Source: Lachnospiraceae bacterium (GTDB lineage Bacteria; Bacillota; Clostridia; Lachnospirales; Lachnospiraceae). From it: a stretch of DNA of 64,000 nt. Below the pieces are notes generated by a model that searched no databases, was not told the origin of the DNA, and saw only the letters and a program-made list of their open reading frames with translations. This document shows positions 41,677-50,255 of this stretch, in pieces. The stretch lies in NCBI GenBank assembly GCA_017526745.1, contig JAFXQX010000036.1:1-64000 (forward strand). Reading direction: 5' to 3'. Both the position numbers and the translations under genes were made by a program. Position 1 is the first letter of the stretch; the number at the start of each line of letters is the position of its first letter.

Positions 41677-42795
41677 ATGAAAAAGAAATTGATTCTTCTT
41701 CTCGCACTGTGCTCGGCTGTTGTACTTTCGGGCTGCGGGGATGAGGAAGATGCAGCGGCTACGGCTGCGCCTGCACCTAGCATAGAAGTTGTTGACAATA
41801 CACCTGCCATCAGCATAGAGGACCAGGGTCCCGTTGATGACGGATCTCATGAGGGAATGTACAGAAGTGAGCTCACCAACGAGTGGATCCCCGAGGAGAT
41901 CAAGGACCAGAGACCCATCGCGGCAATGGTGGATAACGAGAAGACGGCTCTGCCTCACTACGGTCTTTCACAGTATGCCGATGTTGTATATGAGATGACC
42001 AATTCGCTTGCCAATGACGGTATCACCCGTCTGATGGTACTTGTCAAGGACTGGGAGAAGATCGACCAGTTGGGAAGTATACGTAGTACACGTCCCACAA
42101 ACCTTATCATCGCACCCGAATGGAATGCCATCGTGTGCCATGACGGCGGTCCTTTCTACATTGATGATTATCTTGCCAAGCCTTTCGTTGATAACTTCTC
42201 TGGTACGTTCTCGAGAGTGGACAACGGCAAGTCGAGAGAGTTCACCGAGTACATCTGCACGGGTGATCTTGACAAGAACTTTGAGAGCAAGACAAATGTT
42301 TCCAAGACATACAATGAGTACTACAGCGGAGGCCCGCACTATCAGTTCGTAACGGGCGACGGCGAGATTAATGATCTTGCGGATGCACCCAAGGTTAAGG
42401 ACTGCACCAAGGTGGAACTTCCTTTCAAGCATAACGGATCCAAGCTTGAGTATGATCCCGAGACAAAGCGTTACATGTATTCCGAGTATGGCCAGAAGCA
42501 CACCGATCCCGGCAACAATGATGCACAGCTCGGTTTCACGAACGTACTTCTCCAGAATGCAAGATACGTCAAGTTTGATGATAACGGATATATGATGTTC
42601 CATGCGATCGACTTCCAGCGTGACGGATGGTTCATTACGGAAGGAAAGGCCATCCCCGTGACCTGGTCCAAGGAGGATGAGGTTACTCCGACAAGATACT
42701 TCGACGCTGACGGGAACGAGATCGTTCTCAACACGGGTAAGACCTATGTAGGCCTGATCCCCGATGATAAGTGGAGCGGACTTGTTGTAGAATAA
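41677..42795 (+). CDS. DUF3048 domain lipoprotein (YerB-like)
   Basis: This 372-residue lipoprotein has a lipobox at LSGC (Cys19) and a low-complexity alanine/proline linker to about residue 55. A DUF3048 domain follows, with RPIAAMVDN, YGLSQYADVVYEM and GSIRSTRP. The family (Bacillus YerB) has no firm function; it is surface-exposed and widespread in Firmicutes. It has its own promoter and a strong terminator, so it is probably monocistronic. The lgt gene that would lipidate it is next downstream. Confidence 0.92.
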   Translation: MKKKLILLLALCSAVVLSGCGDEEDAAATAAPAPSIEVVDNTPAISIEDQGPVDDGSHEGMYRSELTNEWIPEEIKDQRPIAAMVDNEKTALPHYGLSQYADVVYEMTNSLANDGITRLMVLVKDWEKIDQLGSIRSTRPTNLIIAPEWNAIVCHDGGPFYIDDYLAKPFVDNFSGTFSRVDNGKSREFTEYICTGDLDKNFESKTNVSKTYNEYYSGGPHYQFVTGDGEINDLADAPKVKDCTKVELPFKHNGSKLEYDPETKRYMYSEYGQKHTDPGNNDAQLGFTNVLLQNARYVKFDDNGYMMFHAIDFQRDGWFITEGKAIPVTWSKEDEVTPTRYFDADGNEIVLNTGKTYVGLIPDDKWSGLVVE

Positions 42796-42810
42796 TCAGA
42801 CCGATCTGAG

Positions 42811-42836
42811 GGCGCGGACCAAGTCCGCGCCTTTTT
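42811..42836 (+). terminator. Strong intrinsic terminator after the DUF3048 gene
   Basis: GGCGCGGAC (42811-42819) pairs with GTCCGCGCC (42823-42831), three-base loop, followed by TTTTT. Confidence 0.93.
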
Positions 42837-42861
42837 ATTAGACATATACAGGAGATTTGAA

Positions 42862-43644
42862 ATGGCGATTGATCTGTTCAGCATAGGAAGATTTACGGTA
42901 CACGGATACGGACTCATGATAGGTCTCGGTTTCATGGCCGCCGTCCTTGTCGGAAGCGCGCTGTGCAAAAAGCGGGGACTGTCAGACGGGGACTTTGTCA
43001 ACATAGCGATCTTTGTCCTTCTTATAGGCTTTCTCGGAGGCAAGATCCTTCATATCATCGTGGAATTCAGGATGTTTCTGACGGATCCGATGTCCGTTAT
43101 CGGATCGGAAGGATTTGTGGTCTACGGAGGGATCATCACCGGGATCGCGACTATATTTGTCTACTGCAGGATCAAGAAGTTTGTCTTTCTTGATTATATC
43201 GATGTGTTCGCGACCGTCGTCCCGCTCAACCAGGCGCTCGGAAGGATCGGATGCCTGCTCGCCGGATGCTGTTACGGCATAGCATATTCGGGACCGCTGT
43301 CCATAAGGTTTCCGGAAGGTGCGATGGCACCGGCCGGTATTGGTCTGTGGCCTTCCCAGCCGGTCATGGCTGCGGGAAACTTTGTGATCTTTCTCATACA
43401 GCTCTTCAGATACCTACGAGGCAGCGACAGGTGCCGCCGGGGAACTCCGACAGCCCTGTATCTGATGCTCTACAGTGCCGGAAGGTTCGTGGTGGAATTT
43501 TTCCGCAACGATGAAAGAGGAGCGGTGGGAGTCCTTTCCACGTCCCAGTTCATCGCGCTGTTTACGTTTGCCGCAGGACTGATACTGTATATATTCATAT
43601 GCAGGTCTTCATCCGGTAAGGATACAGAGGGAGACAGGGCTTGA
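42862..43644 (+). CDS. lgt: Prolipoprotein diacylglyceryl transferase family protein, variant active site
   Basis: This 260-residue membrane protein has the Lgt layout: HGYGLMIGLGF at the start, about seven helices, and the GRIG signature near residue 130. Lgt moves diacylglycerol from phosphatidylglycerol to the lipobox cysteine. Here the signature reads GRIGCLLAGCCYG instead of GRIGNFINGE, and the usual HGG in the third helix reads VVYGG. Positions equivalent to E. coli His103 and Asn146 are therefore changed. It may be a lineage-specific active variant or a paralogue with another substrate. It overlaps the DUF2974 gene by four bases. Confidence 0.85.
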   Translation: MAIDLFSIGRFTVHGYGLMIGLGFMAAVLVGSALCKKRGLSDGDFVNIAIFVLLIGFLGGKILHIIVEFRMFLTDPMSVIGSEGFVVYGGIITGIATIFVYCRIKKFVFLDYIDVFATVVPLNQALGRIGCLLAGCCYGIAYSGPLSIRFPEGAMAPAGIGLWPSQPVMAAGNFVIFLIQLFRYLRGSDRCRRGTPTALYLMLYSAGRFVVEFFRNDERGAVGVLSTSQFIALFTFAAGLILYIFICRSSSGKDTEGDRA

Positions 43645-44738
43645 ACAATATCACCGGTTATGTTGAAAATTATCGCGACGTCACCTTTTCACAGCTGCCC
43701 TTCAACAAGGTTGACGCACTTGTCCTGTCCCAGTTTTCCTACCTTAAGCTTGGCGGACTCGTTCCTTCGGTCGGAACAAGCCTCGATCCGGTAAGCCTTC
43801 GGGATATCGCCTCATCAGACCGTGTTTCGGATCTGTTTACCGATGAGAGATACAAAAAGCCGAACATGGAACTGTTCGATGCGATGGCATCTTCCGAAAG
43901 GTTCGGGAACGTTTTGTTCAACCATTTCATAGACCTTGTCAGCAGCAGGTGGGAGATGCAGTTTTCCGCGGTGACGGCATATCTTATGCCGGGCGTTTCC
44001 CATGTCATATTCCGCGGAACGGATGAATCGATCGTAGGCTGGAAAGAGGATTTTAACATGTCGTTCATGACTCCTATACCCGCCCAGGTCAAGGCAGTCG
44101 ATTATCTTCATTATGCGGCTGAAAGGATACGCGGAAGATTTACGGTAGGGGGTCATTCGAAGGGGGGAAATCTGGCAGTATATTCCGCGATGAAATGCTC
44201 CGGGCTTGTCAGGGACCGGATAGATCTGATCTATTCCCAGGACGGACCGGGCTTTACGAGGGAAACACTCGCGGATGCCGATTACGATGCCATAGCCGGC
44301 AGGATACGAAAGTTCGTCCCCCGATCCTCGATCATAGGGATGATGCTCTTATCCCAGGAGGAATACCGTGTTGTTGAGGCAAAGAGCGTGGGGATACTCC
44401 AGCATGATCCCTTTAACTGGATAGTTGAAAATGATGATTTTGTATACTGCGATGACATAGCCGGCCGTTACAGCATATCGGACACATCGGTCAACGAATG
44501 GGTAAAGCGGGCCGATCCGGAAGAGATGAAAGTGTTCTTCGGCAAGATATTCGAAGTGCTTGATGCTGCCGGTATAAATGACGTGAATGATTTTAAGGGA
44601 AACTTTGCATCGATAATGCTAAACGCCAAAACGGTGCTGGACGACCTTGACGAAGAAGACAAGAACAGGATCAAAGAGGTCCTTTCGGTATTTGCAAAGA
44701 GCGTAAAGGAACAGATAAAGGAAAGCCTTCCGTTCTGA
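43641..44738 (+). CDS. DUF2974 / Mbeg1-like alpha/beta-hydrolase
   Basis: This 365-residue cytoplasmic protein is of the DUF2974 (Mbeg1-like) family. It has the lipase-like nucleophile elbow GGHSKGGNLA with Ser173, and the family's N-terminal TFSQLPFNKVDALVLSQFSY. Substrates are unknown, though the fold suggests esterase or lipase activity. The start is TTG 43641, overlapping lgt by four bases, with AGGGAG seven bases upstream; the next ATG would remove conserved sequence. It converges with the TraX gene, with three bases between the stop codons. Confidence 0.87.
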   Translation: MNNITGYVENYRDVTFSQLPFNKVDALVLSQFSYLKLGGLVPSVGTSLDPVSLRDIASSDRVSDLFTDERYKKPNMELFDAMASSERFGNVLFNHFIDLVSSRWEMQFSAVTAYLMPGVSHVIFRGTDESIVGWKEDFNMSFMTPIPAQVKAVDYLHYAAERIRGRFTVGGHSKGGNLAVYSAMKCSGLVRDRIDLIYSQDGPGFTRETLADADYDAIAGRIRKFVPRSSIIGMMLLSQEEYRVVEAKSVGILQHDPFNWIVENDDFVYCDDIAGRYSISDTSVNEWVKRADPEEMKVFFGKIFEVLDAAGINDVNDFKGNFASIMLNAKTVLDDLDEEDKNRIKEVLSVFAKSVKEQIKESLPF

Positions 44739-44741
44739 CCC

Positions 44742-45491
44742 TCAGATTATGACTCTTGCGAGCAAATAGACTATGATGAAGTTTACGGGATAGAACAGAT
44801 AAAATGCGTACTTGTATCTAGGCTTCATTGACGGATCATAGAAGTACAGGAGCACGAATGATATCGGTGCGAACGCCTTCCAGCTGACCGTTGCGCTTCC
44901 CACCAGAAGCCTTAAGGTGTCAAGGCCCTTCAGATAATACAGCACGGCAACAAGCAGTATGCATTTCCATGAATAATCGGCCTTGAGCAGATATGCCAGA
45001 TCTGCAAATGCGATGACCGTGCACACGTGGCACAGACACAGGAGCTGTTTTGACATACCGATGAAGGTCTGCGTCATGTATTTTAGGACCGTCATCATAA
45101 TAAGCGCCAGAAGGAATGTCAGTATGATGTTCTGGTGGTCCCAGTTAAAGGCCTTTCCGTACAGCCCGAGATCGAACGGGATCTCCGAGATCACGGCGAG
45201 TATCAGAAGGCGGAACGCATATTTTACGACAGCTCTTGTCCGCAGGAACCCTTCGACAAGGAAGAAACAGAATATCGGAAATGCCAGGCGGCCGATGCCG
45301 CGGCATGTCTCGTACAGACTGTTGAGGGTTTTATATTCCTCGGGCATGATATCCATCGCATGTGCTATCATATAGTTATGGAGTATGCCGTAGCCGCAAT
45401 GGTCAATGAACATAAAAACACATGCAAGCGTCTTTAAAACGTTGCATGAGAGCTTTATCTTTTCTTTCGGATCGAATGCAGTTATATCCAT
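44742..45491 (-). CDS. TraX-like membrane protein
   Basis: This 249-residue polytopic protein has TraX-family motifs: VFMFIDHCGYGI near residue 29, GRLAFPIFCFFLVEGF and NIILTFLLAL. TraX of the F plasmid acetylates pilin, and chromosomal homologues are presumed acyltransferases of unknown substrate. I take ATG 45491 as the start; longer frames run into the divergent lipoprotein gene at 45523. No clear ribosome binding site precedes 45491, so the true start is uncertain. Confidence 0.83.
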   Translation of the reverse strand: MDITAFDPKEKIKLSCNVLKTLACVFMFIDHCGYGILHNYMIAHAMDIMPEEYKTLNSLYETCRGIGRLAFPIFCFFLVEGFLRTRAVVKYAFRLLILAVISEIPFDLGLYGKAFNWDHQNIILTFLLALIMMTVLKYMTQTFIGMSKQLLCLCHVCTVIAFADLAYLLKADYSWKCILLVAVLYYLKGLDTLRLLVGSATVSWKAFAPISFVLLYFYDPSMKPRYKYAFYLFYPVNFIIVYLLARVII

Positions 45492-45522
45492 ATCAATTGA
45501 TTTTATCACAAAGGAAGGGATT

Positions 45523-46563
45523 ATGAAACACGAAAAATCGTTGGACATCATTATCATATGCCTTGCAGCGCTTTTTCTGGCCGGATGCTCAAAAAAAGAG
45601 AATGCGGTCGACTCTTCCATGGAAGCCATAGCCGCAAAAGATTACGACACTGCGGTAGCGATCGCGGGGCAGGCCATTGAAGGCGGCGGAGGAAAGCTTG
45701 CAAGGCGCGCAAAGGGGATAGCGCATCTGGCAAGGGGAGAGTATGAGATGGCTGCCCAGTCGTTTACGGATGCCCTTGCATGTTCAAACGGACTCGTCGA
45801 TAAGACCGACATAGATGTTTCATATTACCTTGCCGTCGCCCAGTACAAGATGGGAAAGATCGAAGATGCCCTCGGCACCTGTGATGCGATCATCGGGATA
45901 AGACCCGGCGATGACGGGGCATATTTTCTCCGCGGCAAGATAGAGCTTGCTCTCGGAAACAAAGAAGAGGCGATCGCCTCGTTTGATAAAACGGTCGAGC
46001 TTTCTCCTACCGATTATGACAGATACGTGGGCATATATGAGGAACTACACGCAAGAGGCTATGAAGATGAAGCTTCATCTTATCTTGAAAAGGCGATGTC
46101 GGCAGGGAACAAGCTCTCCGATTACAACAAAGGCGTTCTCGAGTACTATCTGCTGTCATATACCGATGCCAGGAACGATCTTGAAAATGCCAAGAAGAAG
46201 GGTAACAGCGAAAATCTGACCCTCTATCTCGGAAAGACATATGAGGCCCTCGGCGACAGCTCCTATGCCATGTCGCTCTATGACGAATACCTGCGTCAGG
46301 ATCCTTCCGCAGGACGGATATACGAGCAGCTTGCGACCTGCAAGGTGAAGATGGAGGATTATGAGGGGGCGCTTGAGACGATAGATTCCGGACTGTCGCT
46401 CGGAAACGGCGAAGGAGAGGCCGGCCTTATGTTTGACCGCATCGTCGCCTATGAGATGCTGTATGATTTTGAAAATGCCAAAAAGAGCATGGATGAGTAT
46501 CTGAAACTATACCCGGATGACGAGGTTGCAAAGCGCGAGAACATTTTTTTGAGCAGCAGGTAA
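45523..46563 (+). CDS. TPR-repeat lipoprotein
   Basis: This 346-residue protein has a lipoprotein signal peptide with lipobox LAGC (Cys24), followed by at least seven tetratricopeptide-like repeats. Examples are ALGTCDAIIGIRPGDDGAYF, EAIASFDKTVELSPTDYDRY and NAKKSMDEYLKLYPDDEVAK. It is probably an extracytoplasmic scaffold on the membrane surface. The start is ATG 45523 behind AAGGAAGGG; the longer frame from 45406 overlaps the divergent TraX gene and would bury the signal peptide. Confidence 0.9.
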   Translation: MKHEKSLDIIIICLAALFLAGCSKKENAVDSSMEAIAAKDYDTAVAIAGQAIEGGGGKLARRAKGIAHLARGEYEMAAQSFTDALACSNGLVDKTDIDVSYYLAVAQYKMGKIEDALGTCDAIIGIRPGDDGAYFLRGKIELALGNKEEAIASFDKTVELSPTDYDRYVGIYEELHARGYEDEASSYLEKAMSAGNKLSDYNKGVLEYYLLSYTDARNDLENAKKKGNSENLTLYLGKTYEALGDSSYAMSLYDEYLRQDPSAGRIYEQLATCKVKMEDYEGALETIDSGLSLGNGEGEAGLMFDRIVAYEMLYDFENAKKSMDEYLKLYPDDEVAKRENIFLSSR

Positions 46564-46568
46564 AAAAT

Positions 46569-46620
46569 AGACGGCAATTTTTGTGCAAGGTTTACAATAA
46601 TTCACAATAATGCCCGTCTT
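46569..46620 (+). terminator. Possible terminator after the TPR lipoprotein
   Basis: AGACGG (46569-46574) can pair with CCGTCT around 46614-46619 before TTTTA, but the loop is about 40 bases long, so termination here is uncertain. Confidence 0.3.
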
Positions 46621-46626
46621 TTAGGC

Positions 46627-46640
46627 ACAACATATTGTGG
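46627..46640 (+). promoter_or_regulatory. NrdR box 1
   Basis: ACAACATATTGTGG resembles the imperfect palindrome bound by the ribonucleotide reductase repressor NrdR. A second copy lies exactly 32 bases downstream, the three-turn spacing typical of NrdR box pairs. Confidence 0.65.
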
Positions 46641-46658
46641 TGGGCCAAAAAAGTTGAC

Positions 46659-46672
46659 ATAAGATATTGTGT
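46659..46672 (+). promoter_or_regulatory. NrdR box 2
   Basis: ATAAGATATTGTGT aligns with box 1 at a 32-base offset and ends eight bases before the -35 element of the nrdD promoter. Confidence 0.65.
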
Positions 46673-46679
46673 TTTCGGG

Positions 46680-46708
46680 TTGACTAACCATTGTCACAAT
46701 GATATACT
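46680..46708 (+). promoter_or_regulatory. Promoter for nrdD
   Basis: TTGACT (46680-46685) and TATACT (46703-46708) have a 17-base spacer. A perfect dyad CATTGT-C-ACAATG (46689-46701) fills the spacer and may be a further operator. The transcript would have a leader of about 110 bases with a nine-pair hairpin at 46723-46752. Confidence 0.7.
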
Positions 46709-46722
46709 TCAAATCGTGCGAT

Positions 46723-46752
46723 GTTGATGGGATGGCTGTTTTCCCCGTCAAC
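46723..46752 (+). promoter_or_regulatory. Leader hairpin upstream of nrdD
   Basis: GTTGATGGG (46723-46731) pairs with CCCGTCAAC (46744-46752), including one G-T pair. It is not followed by a T run, so it is not a terminator. No known riboswitch is recognised. Confidence 0.45.
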
Positions 46753-46822
46753 ACATGTCAGATCACAAATCAAAACTTACGAGGGGTTCTAAAAGGGGCT
46801 TGTCAGGAAGGGAGTAGTCAGA

Positions 46823-49213
46823 ATGTTCAGCGTAGTAAAACGAAACGGGGAGTTGGCGGATTTCAATATCGCAAAGATCGGCGATGCGATAATGAAGGCT
46901 TTCAATGCATGCGAGAAGCAGTATACAAATGATATGATCGACCTTCTCTCACTCCGCGTGACTGCGGATTTTCAGCCGAAGATGAAGGATAATCAGATCC
47001 AGGTTGAGGATATCCAGGACAGTGTCGAGGTCGTACTGGAGTCGGCCGGATACAATGAGGTCGCCAAGGCATATATCCTTTACCGTAAGCAGCGCGAGAA
47101 GATGCGCAACATGAAATCAACGATCCTTGACTACAAGGATGTCGTAAATAGTTATGTAAAGGTGGAAGACTGGAGAGTCAAGGAGAATTCCACGGTCACA
47201 TATTCGGTAGGCGGACTGATACTGTCCAACTCAGGTGCGGTCACAGCCAATTACTGGCTTTCCGAGATATACGACGAGGAGATCGCAGAGGCACACAGAA
47301 ACGCCGACATACATATCCATGACCTGTCCATGCTCACGGGTTACTGTGCGGGATGGTCATTAAAGCAGCTCATACAGGAAGGTCTGGGCGGCATAAGCGG
47401 CAAGATCACATCCGCTCCCGCATCGCATCTGTCGGTACTGTGCAACCAGATGGTAAACTTCCTCGGAATAATGCAGAATGAATGGGCCGGCGCCCAGGCA
47501 TTCTCATCGTTTGATACATATCTTGCTCCCTTTGTTAAAGCGGACAACCTTTCCTACAGAGAAGTCAAGAAGTGCATAGAGTCGTTTGTATACGGTGTCA
47601 ACACACCCAGCCGCTGGGGAACACAGGCACCTTTCTCCAACATCACGCTCGACTGGACCGTTCCCGCAGACCTTGCGGAGCTCCCCGCTCTTGTCGGCGG
47701 CAAAGAGATGGACTTCAAGTACAAGGACTGCAAGGAAGAGATGGATATGATCAACAAGGCATTCATCGAGACGATGATCGAAGGTGATGCCAACGGAAGA
47801 GGATTCCAGTATCCCATCCCGACATATTCAATCACGAGTGATTTTGACTGGTCGGATACGGAGAACAACAGACTCCTGTTCGAGATGACCAGCAAATACG
47901 GAACTCCTTATTTCTCAAACTACATCAATTCCGACATGGAGCCTTCGGACGTTCGAAGCATGTGCTGCAGACTGCGCCTTGACCTTAGGGAACTGCGCAA
48001 GAAGACCGGCGGATTCTTCGGATCGGGCGAGTCAACGGGTTCTGTCGGCGTTGTTACGATCAATATGCCCAGGATCGCATATCTTGCGACCGACAAGGAT
48101 GATTTCTACAGAAGGCTCAACCGCATGATGGATATTTCCGCAAGGAGCCTTAAGATCAAGCGGGGAGTCATCACAAGACTTCTCGAAGAGGGACTGTACC
48201 CTTACACGAAGAGATACCTGGGAAGTTTCGACAATCATTTCTCGACGATCGGACTGATCGGCATGAACGAGGTCGGCCTCAATGCTAACTGGCTCCGTGC
48301 GGACATGACGGATCCGAGGACTCAGGACTTTACCAAGGAAGTTCTTAATCATATGCGCGAGAGACTGTCCGACTATCAGGAACAGTACGGCGACCTTTAT
48401 AACCTCGAGGCAACACCTGCCGAGTCAACGACCTACCGTCTTGCCAAGCATGACAAGAAGCGCTGGCCGAACATCAAGACGGCAGGCAATCCCGGAGACA
48501 CACCCTATTATACGAACTCATCGCATCTGCCGGTTGATTATACATCCGATATCTTCGATGCGCTCGATATCCAGGACGAACTCCAGACTCTTTACACGAG
48601 CGGAACGGTATTCCATGCATTCCTCGGCGAGAAGCTTCCCGACTGGAAGGCAGCCGCATCACTCGTGCGCAAGATCGCCGAGAATTACAAGCTTCCCTAC
48701 TATACGCTCAGCCCCACATATTCGGTATGCAAGGAGCACGGTTATCTGGCCGGAGAGGTCAAGACATGTCCCACGTGCGGAATGACGACAGAGGTATATT
48801 CCAGGATCACCGGATACTATCGTCCCGTTCAGAACTGGAACGACGGAAAGAGCCAGGAATACAAGAACAGAGTCGTTTATGACATAGCTAATTCCAGCAT
48901 GAAGAGACCCTTGACTGCTGTGGTCAAGATGTCCGGAACAGGCTCCGGATCGGATGTATCTGTTGAGCCCGTAGAGAATGTGAAGTATCTGTTCACCACC
49001 AAGACATGCCCTAACTGTAAGCTTGCCAAGGAATATCTGAAGGATGAGAGCTATGTTCTTATCGACGCCGAGGAGAATACCGAGCTTGCTCAGCGTTATG
49101 GCGTGATGCAGGCCCCCACGCTCGTTGTGGTAAGCGGTGACAAGATCAGAAAATATGCCAACGCTTCGAATATCCGCAAGTATGCAGAAACAATGGAGAT
49201 GGTTACCGTATAA
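46823..49213 (+). CDS. nrdD: Anaerobic ribonucleoside-triphosphate reductase with fused thioredoxin-like domain
   Basis: This 796-residue class III ribonucleotide reductase has an N-terminal ATP-cone (about 1-90) and a large glycyl-radical barrel. A zinc site at about residue 635-655 comprises CKEH and CPTCG, and the radical glycine is Gly664 (RITGYY). The last 75 residues form an extra thioredoxin/glutaredoxin-like domain with CPNC at 729-732. The fused domain suggests reduction by a thioredoxin-type dithiol rather than formate. It is strictly anaerobic. The activase gene nrdG, usually adjacent, is not in the window. AAGGGAG precedes the ATG. Confidence 0.95.
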   Translation: MFSVVKRNGELADFNIAKIGDAIMKAFNACEKQYTNDMIDLLSLRVTADFQPKMKDNQIQVEDIQDSVEVVLESAGYNEVAKAYILYRKQREKMRNMKSTILDYKDVVNSYVKVEDWRVKENSTVTYSVGGLILSNSGAVTANYWLSEIYDEEIAEAHRNADIHIHDLSMLTGYCAGWSLKQLIQEGLGGISGKITSAPASHLSVLCNQMVNFLGIMQNEWAGAQAFSSFDTYLAPFVKADNLSYREVKKCIESFVYGVNTPSRWGTQAPFSNITLDWTVPADLAELPALVGGKEMDFKYKDCKEEMDMINKAFIETMIEGDANGRGFQYPIPTYSITSDFDWSDTENNRLLFEMTSKYGTPYFSNYINSDMEPSDVRSMCCRLRLDLRELRKKTGGFFGSGESTGSVGVVTINMPRIAYLATDKDDFYRRLNRMMDISARSLKIKRGVITRLLEEGLYPYTKRYLGSFDNHFSTIGLIGMNEVGLNANWLRADMTDPRTQDFTKEVLNHMRERLSDYQEQYGDLYNLEATPAESTTYRLAKHDKKRWPNIKTAGNPGDTPYYTNSSHLPVDYTSDIFDALDIQDELQTLYTSGTVFHAFLGEKLPDWKAAASLVRKIAENYKLPYYTLSPTYSVCKEHGYLAGEVKTCPTCGMTTEVYSRITGYYRPVQNWNDGKSQEYKNRVVYDIANSSMKRPLTAVVKMSGTGSGSDVSVEPVENVKYLFTTKTCPNCKLAKEYLKDESYVLIDAEENTELAQRYGVMQAPTLVVVSGDKIRKYANASNIRKYAETMEMVTV

Positions 49214-49240
49214 CATGTGCGGACTCTGATCATATTAACC

Positions 49241-49277
49241 GGGGGACTTTGCTGCATAAGCAGGGTTCCCCCTTTTT
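49241..49277 (+). terminator. Terminator between nrdD and pyrF
   Basis: GGGGGA (49241-49246) pairs with TCCCCC (49267-49272), with an inner TGCT/AGCA pairing, followed by TTTTT. Only 32 bases separate it from pyrF, and no convincing promoter lies in that space, so it might act as a partial terminator or attenuator. Confidence 0.8.
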
Positions 49278-49309
49278 CGCCAGATAATAACCAGAAAAGG
49301 AGACAGCAG

Positions 49310-50254
49310 ATGATCTCAAAACTAATTGAAAAGATCAGGGAGAAAGAGGCGCCCATAGTCGTCGGCCTTGATCCTTCGATCGCCAACATCCCCAGGCACA
49401 TAATCAAAAACGCCACAGACGAAAAAGGTGAGACGTTGGCTGCCGCTGCCGATGCTATCATCAGCTATAACAAGGCGATCGTCGATAAGGTGTATGACCT
49501 TGTCCCGGCGGTCAAGCCGCAGATAGCCATGTACGAACAGTTCGGAGTGGAGGGGATGAGAGCATTTACCGAAACGGTCAATTACTGTAAGGAAAAGGGT
49601 CTCATCGTTATCGGCGATATAAAACGCGGTGACATCGGCTCCACGAGTCTTGCCTACGCCCAGGCACATATCGGTAAAGTTTCTTTCGGATCCGCATCTC
49701 TTTCGGCTTTTGACGAAGATTTCTGTACGGTCAATCCCTATCTTGGCGCAGACGGCGTCAAACCATTCATAGAAGAGTGTAACAAAAACGACAGGGGTAT
49801 ATTTGTCCTGGTCAAGACGAGCAATCCTTCAAGCGGTGATTTTCAGGACAGGGTACTGCGCGATGAGGATTCCACGCTCTATGAGACGGTCGGCATCAAG
49901 GTGAACGAGTGGGCCGCACTTTCAATGGACGGAGCATACAGCAATGTCGGTGCCGTTGCCGGTGCAACGTATCCGAAGATGGGAGAGATACTGCGGCGCA
50001 TCATGCCCAGGTCTTATATCCTCGTTCCCGGTTACGGGGCACAGGGAGGAACCGGAAAGGATCTCGTTCCCTTCTTTAATCCCGACGGGCTCGGTGCCAT
50101 CGTCAATTCTTCGCGCGGCATCATCGCGGCATACAAAAAGGACGAATACAAACACTTTGGCGAGGAAGGCTTTGCCGATGCGGCAAGGGCTGCCGTGCTC
50201 GATATGAAAAAAGACATCAACGACAACGTTTTTGCAAAGAGAAGAAGGGTCTGA
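49310..50254 (+). CDS. pyrF: Orotidine-5'-phosphate decarboxylase
   Basis: PyrF converts OMP to UMP, the last step of de novo pyrimidine synthesis. The 314-residue length and the active-site block GDIKRGDIGST near residue 100 place it in the long type-2 subfamily. VVGLDPS at the start, LVKTSNPSSGD and VPGYGAQGG match the family. The start is ATG 49310 behind AAAAGGAG; an upstream frame runs through the terminator. One base separates it from pyrE. Confidence 0.95.
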   Translation: MISKLIEKIREKEAPIVVGLDPSIANIPRHIIKNATDEKGETLAAAADAIISYNKAIVDKVYDLVPAVKPQIAMYEQFGVEGMRAFTETVNYCKEKGLIVIGDIKRGDIGSTSLAYAQAHIGKVSFGSASLSAFDEDFCTVNPYLGADGVKPFIEECNKNDRGIFVLVKTSNPSSGDFQDRVLRDEDSTLYETVGIKVNEWAALSMDGAYSNVGAVAGATYPKMGEILRRIMPRSYILVPGYGAQGGTGKDLVPFFNPDGLGAIVNSSRGIIAAYKKDEYKHFGEEGFADAARAAVLDMKKDINDNVFAKRRRV

Positions 50255-50255
50255 T

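Noticed and set aside
45492-45629. N-terminal extension of the TraX-like protein
   Set aside because: The extension would overlap the divergent lipoprotein gene and its ribosome binding site, and adds no family sequence.
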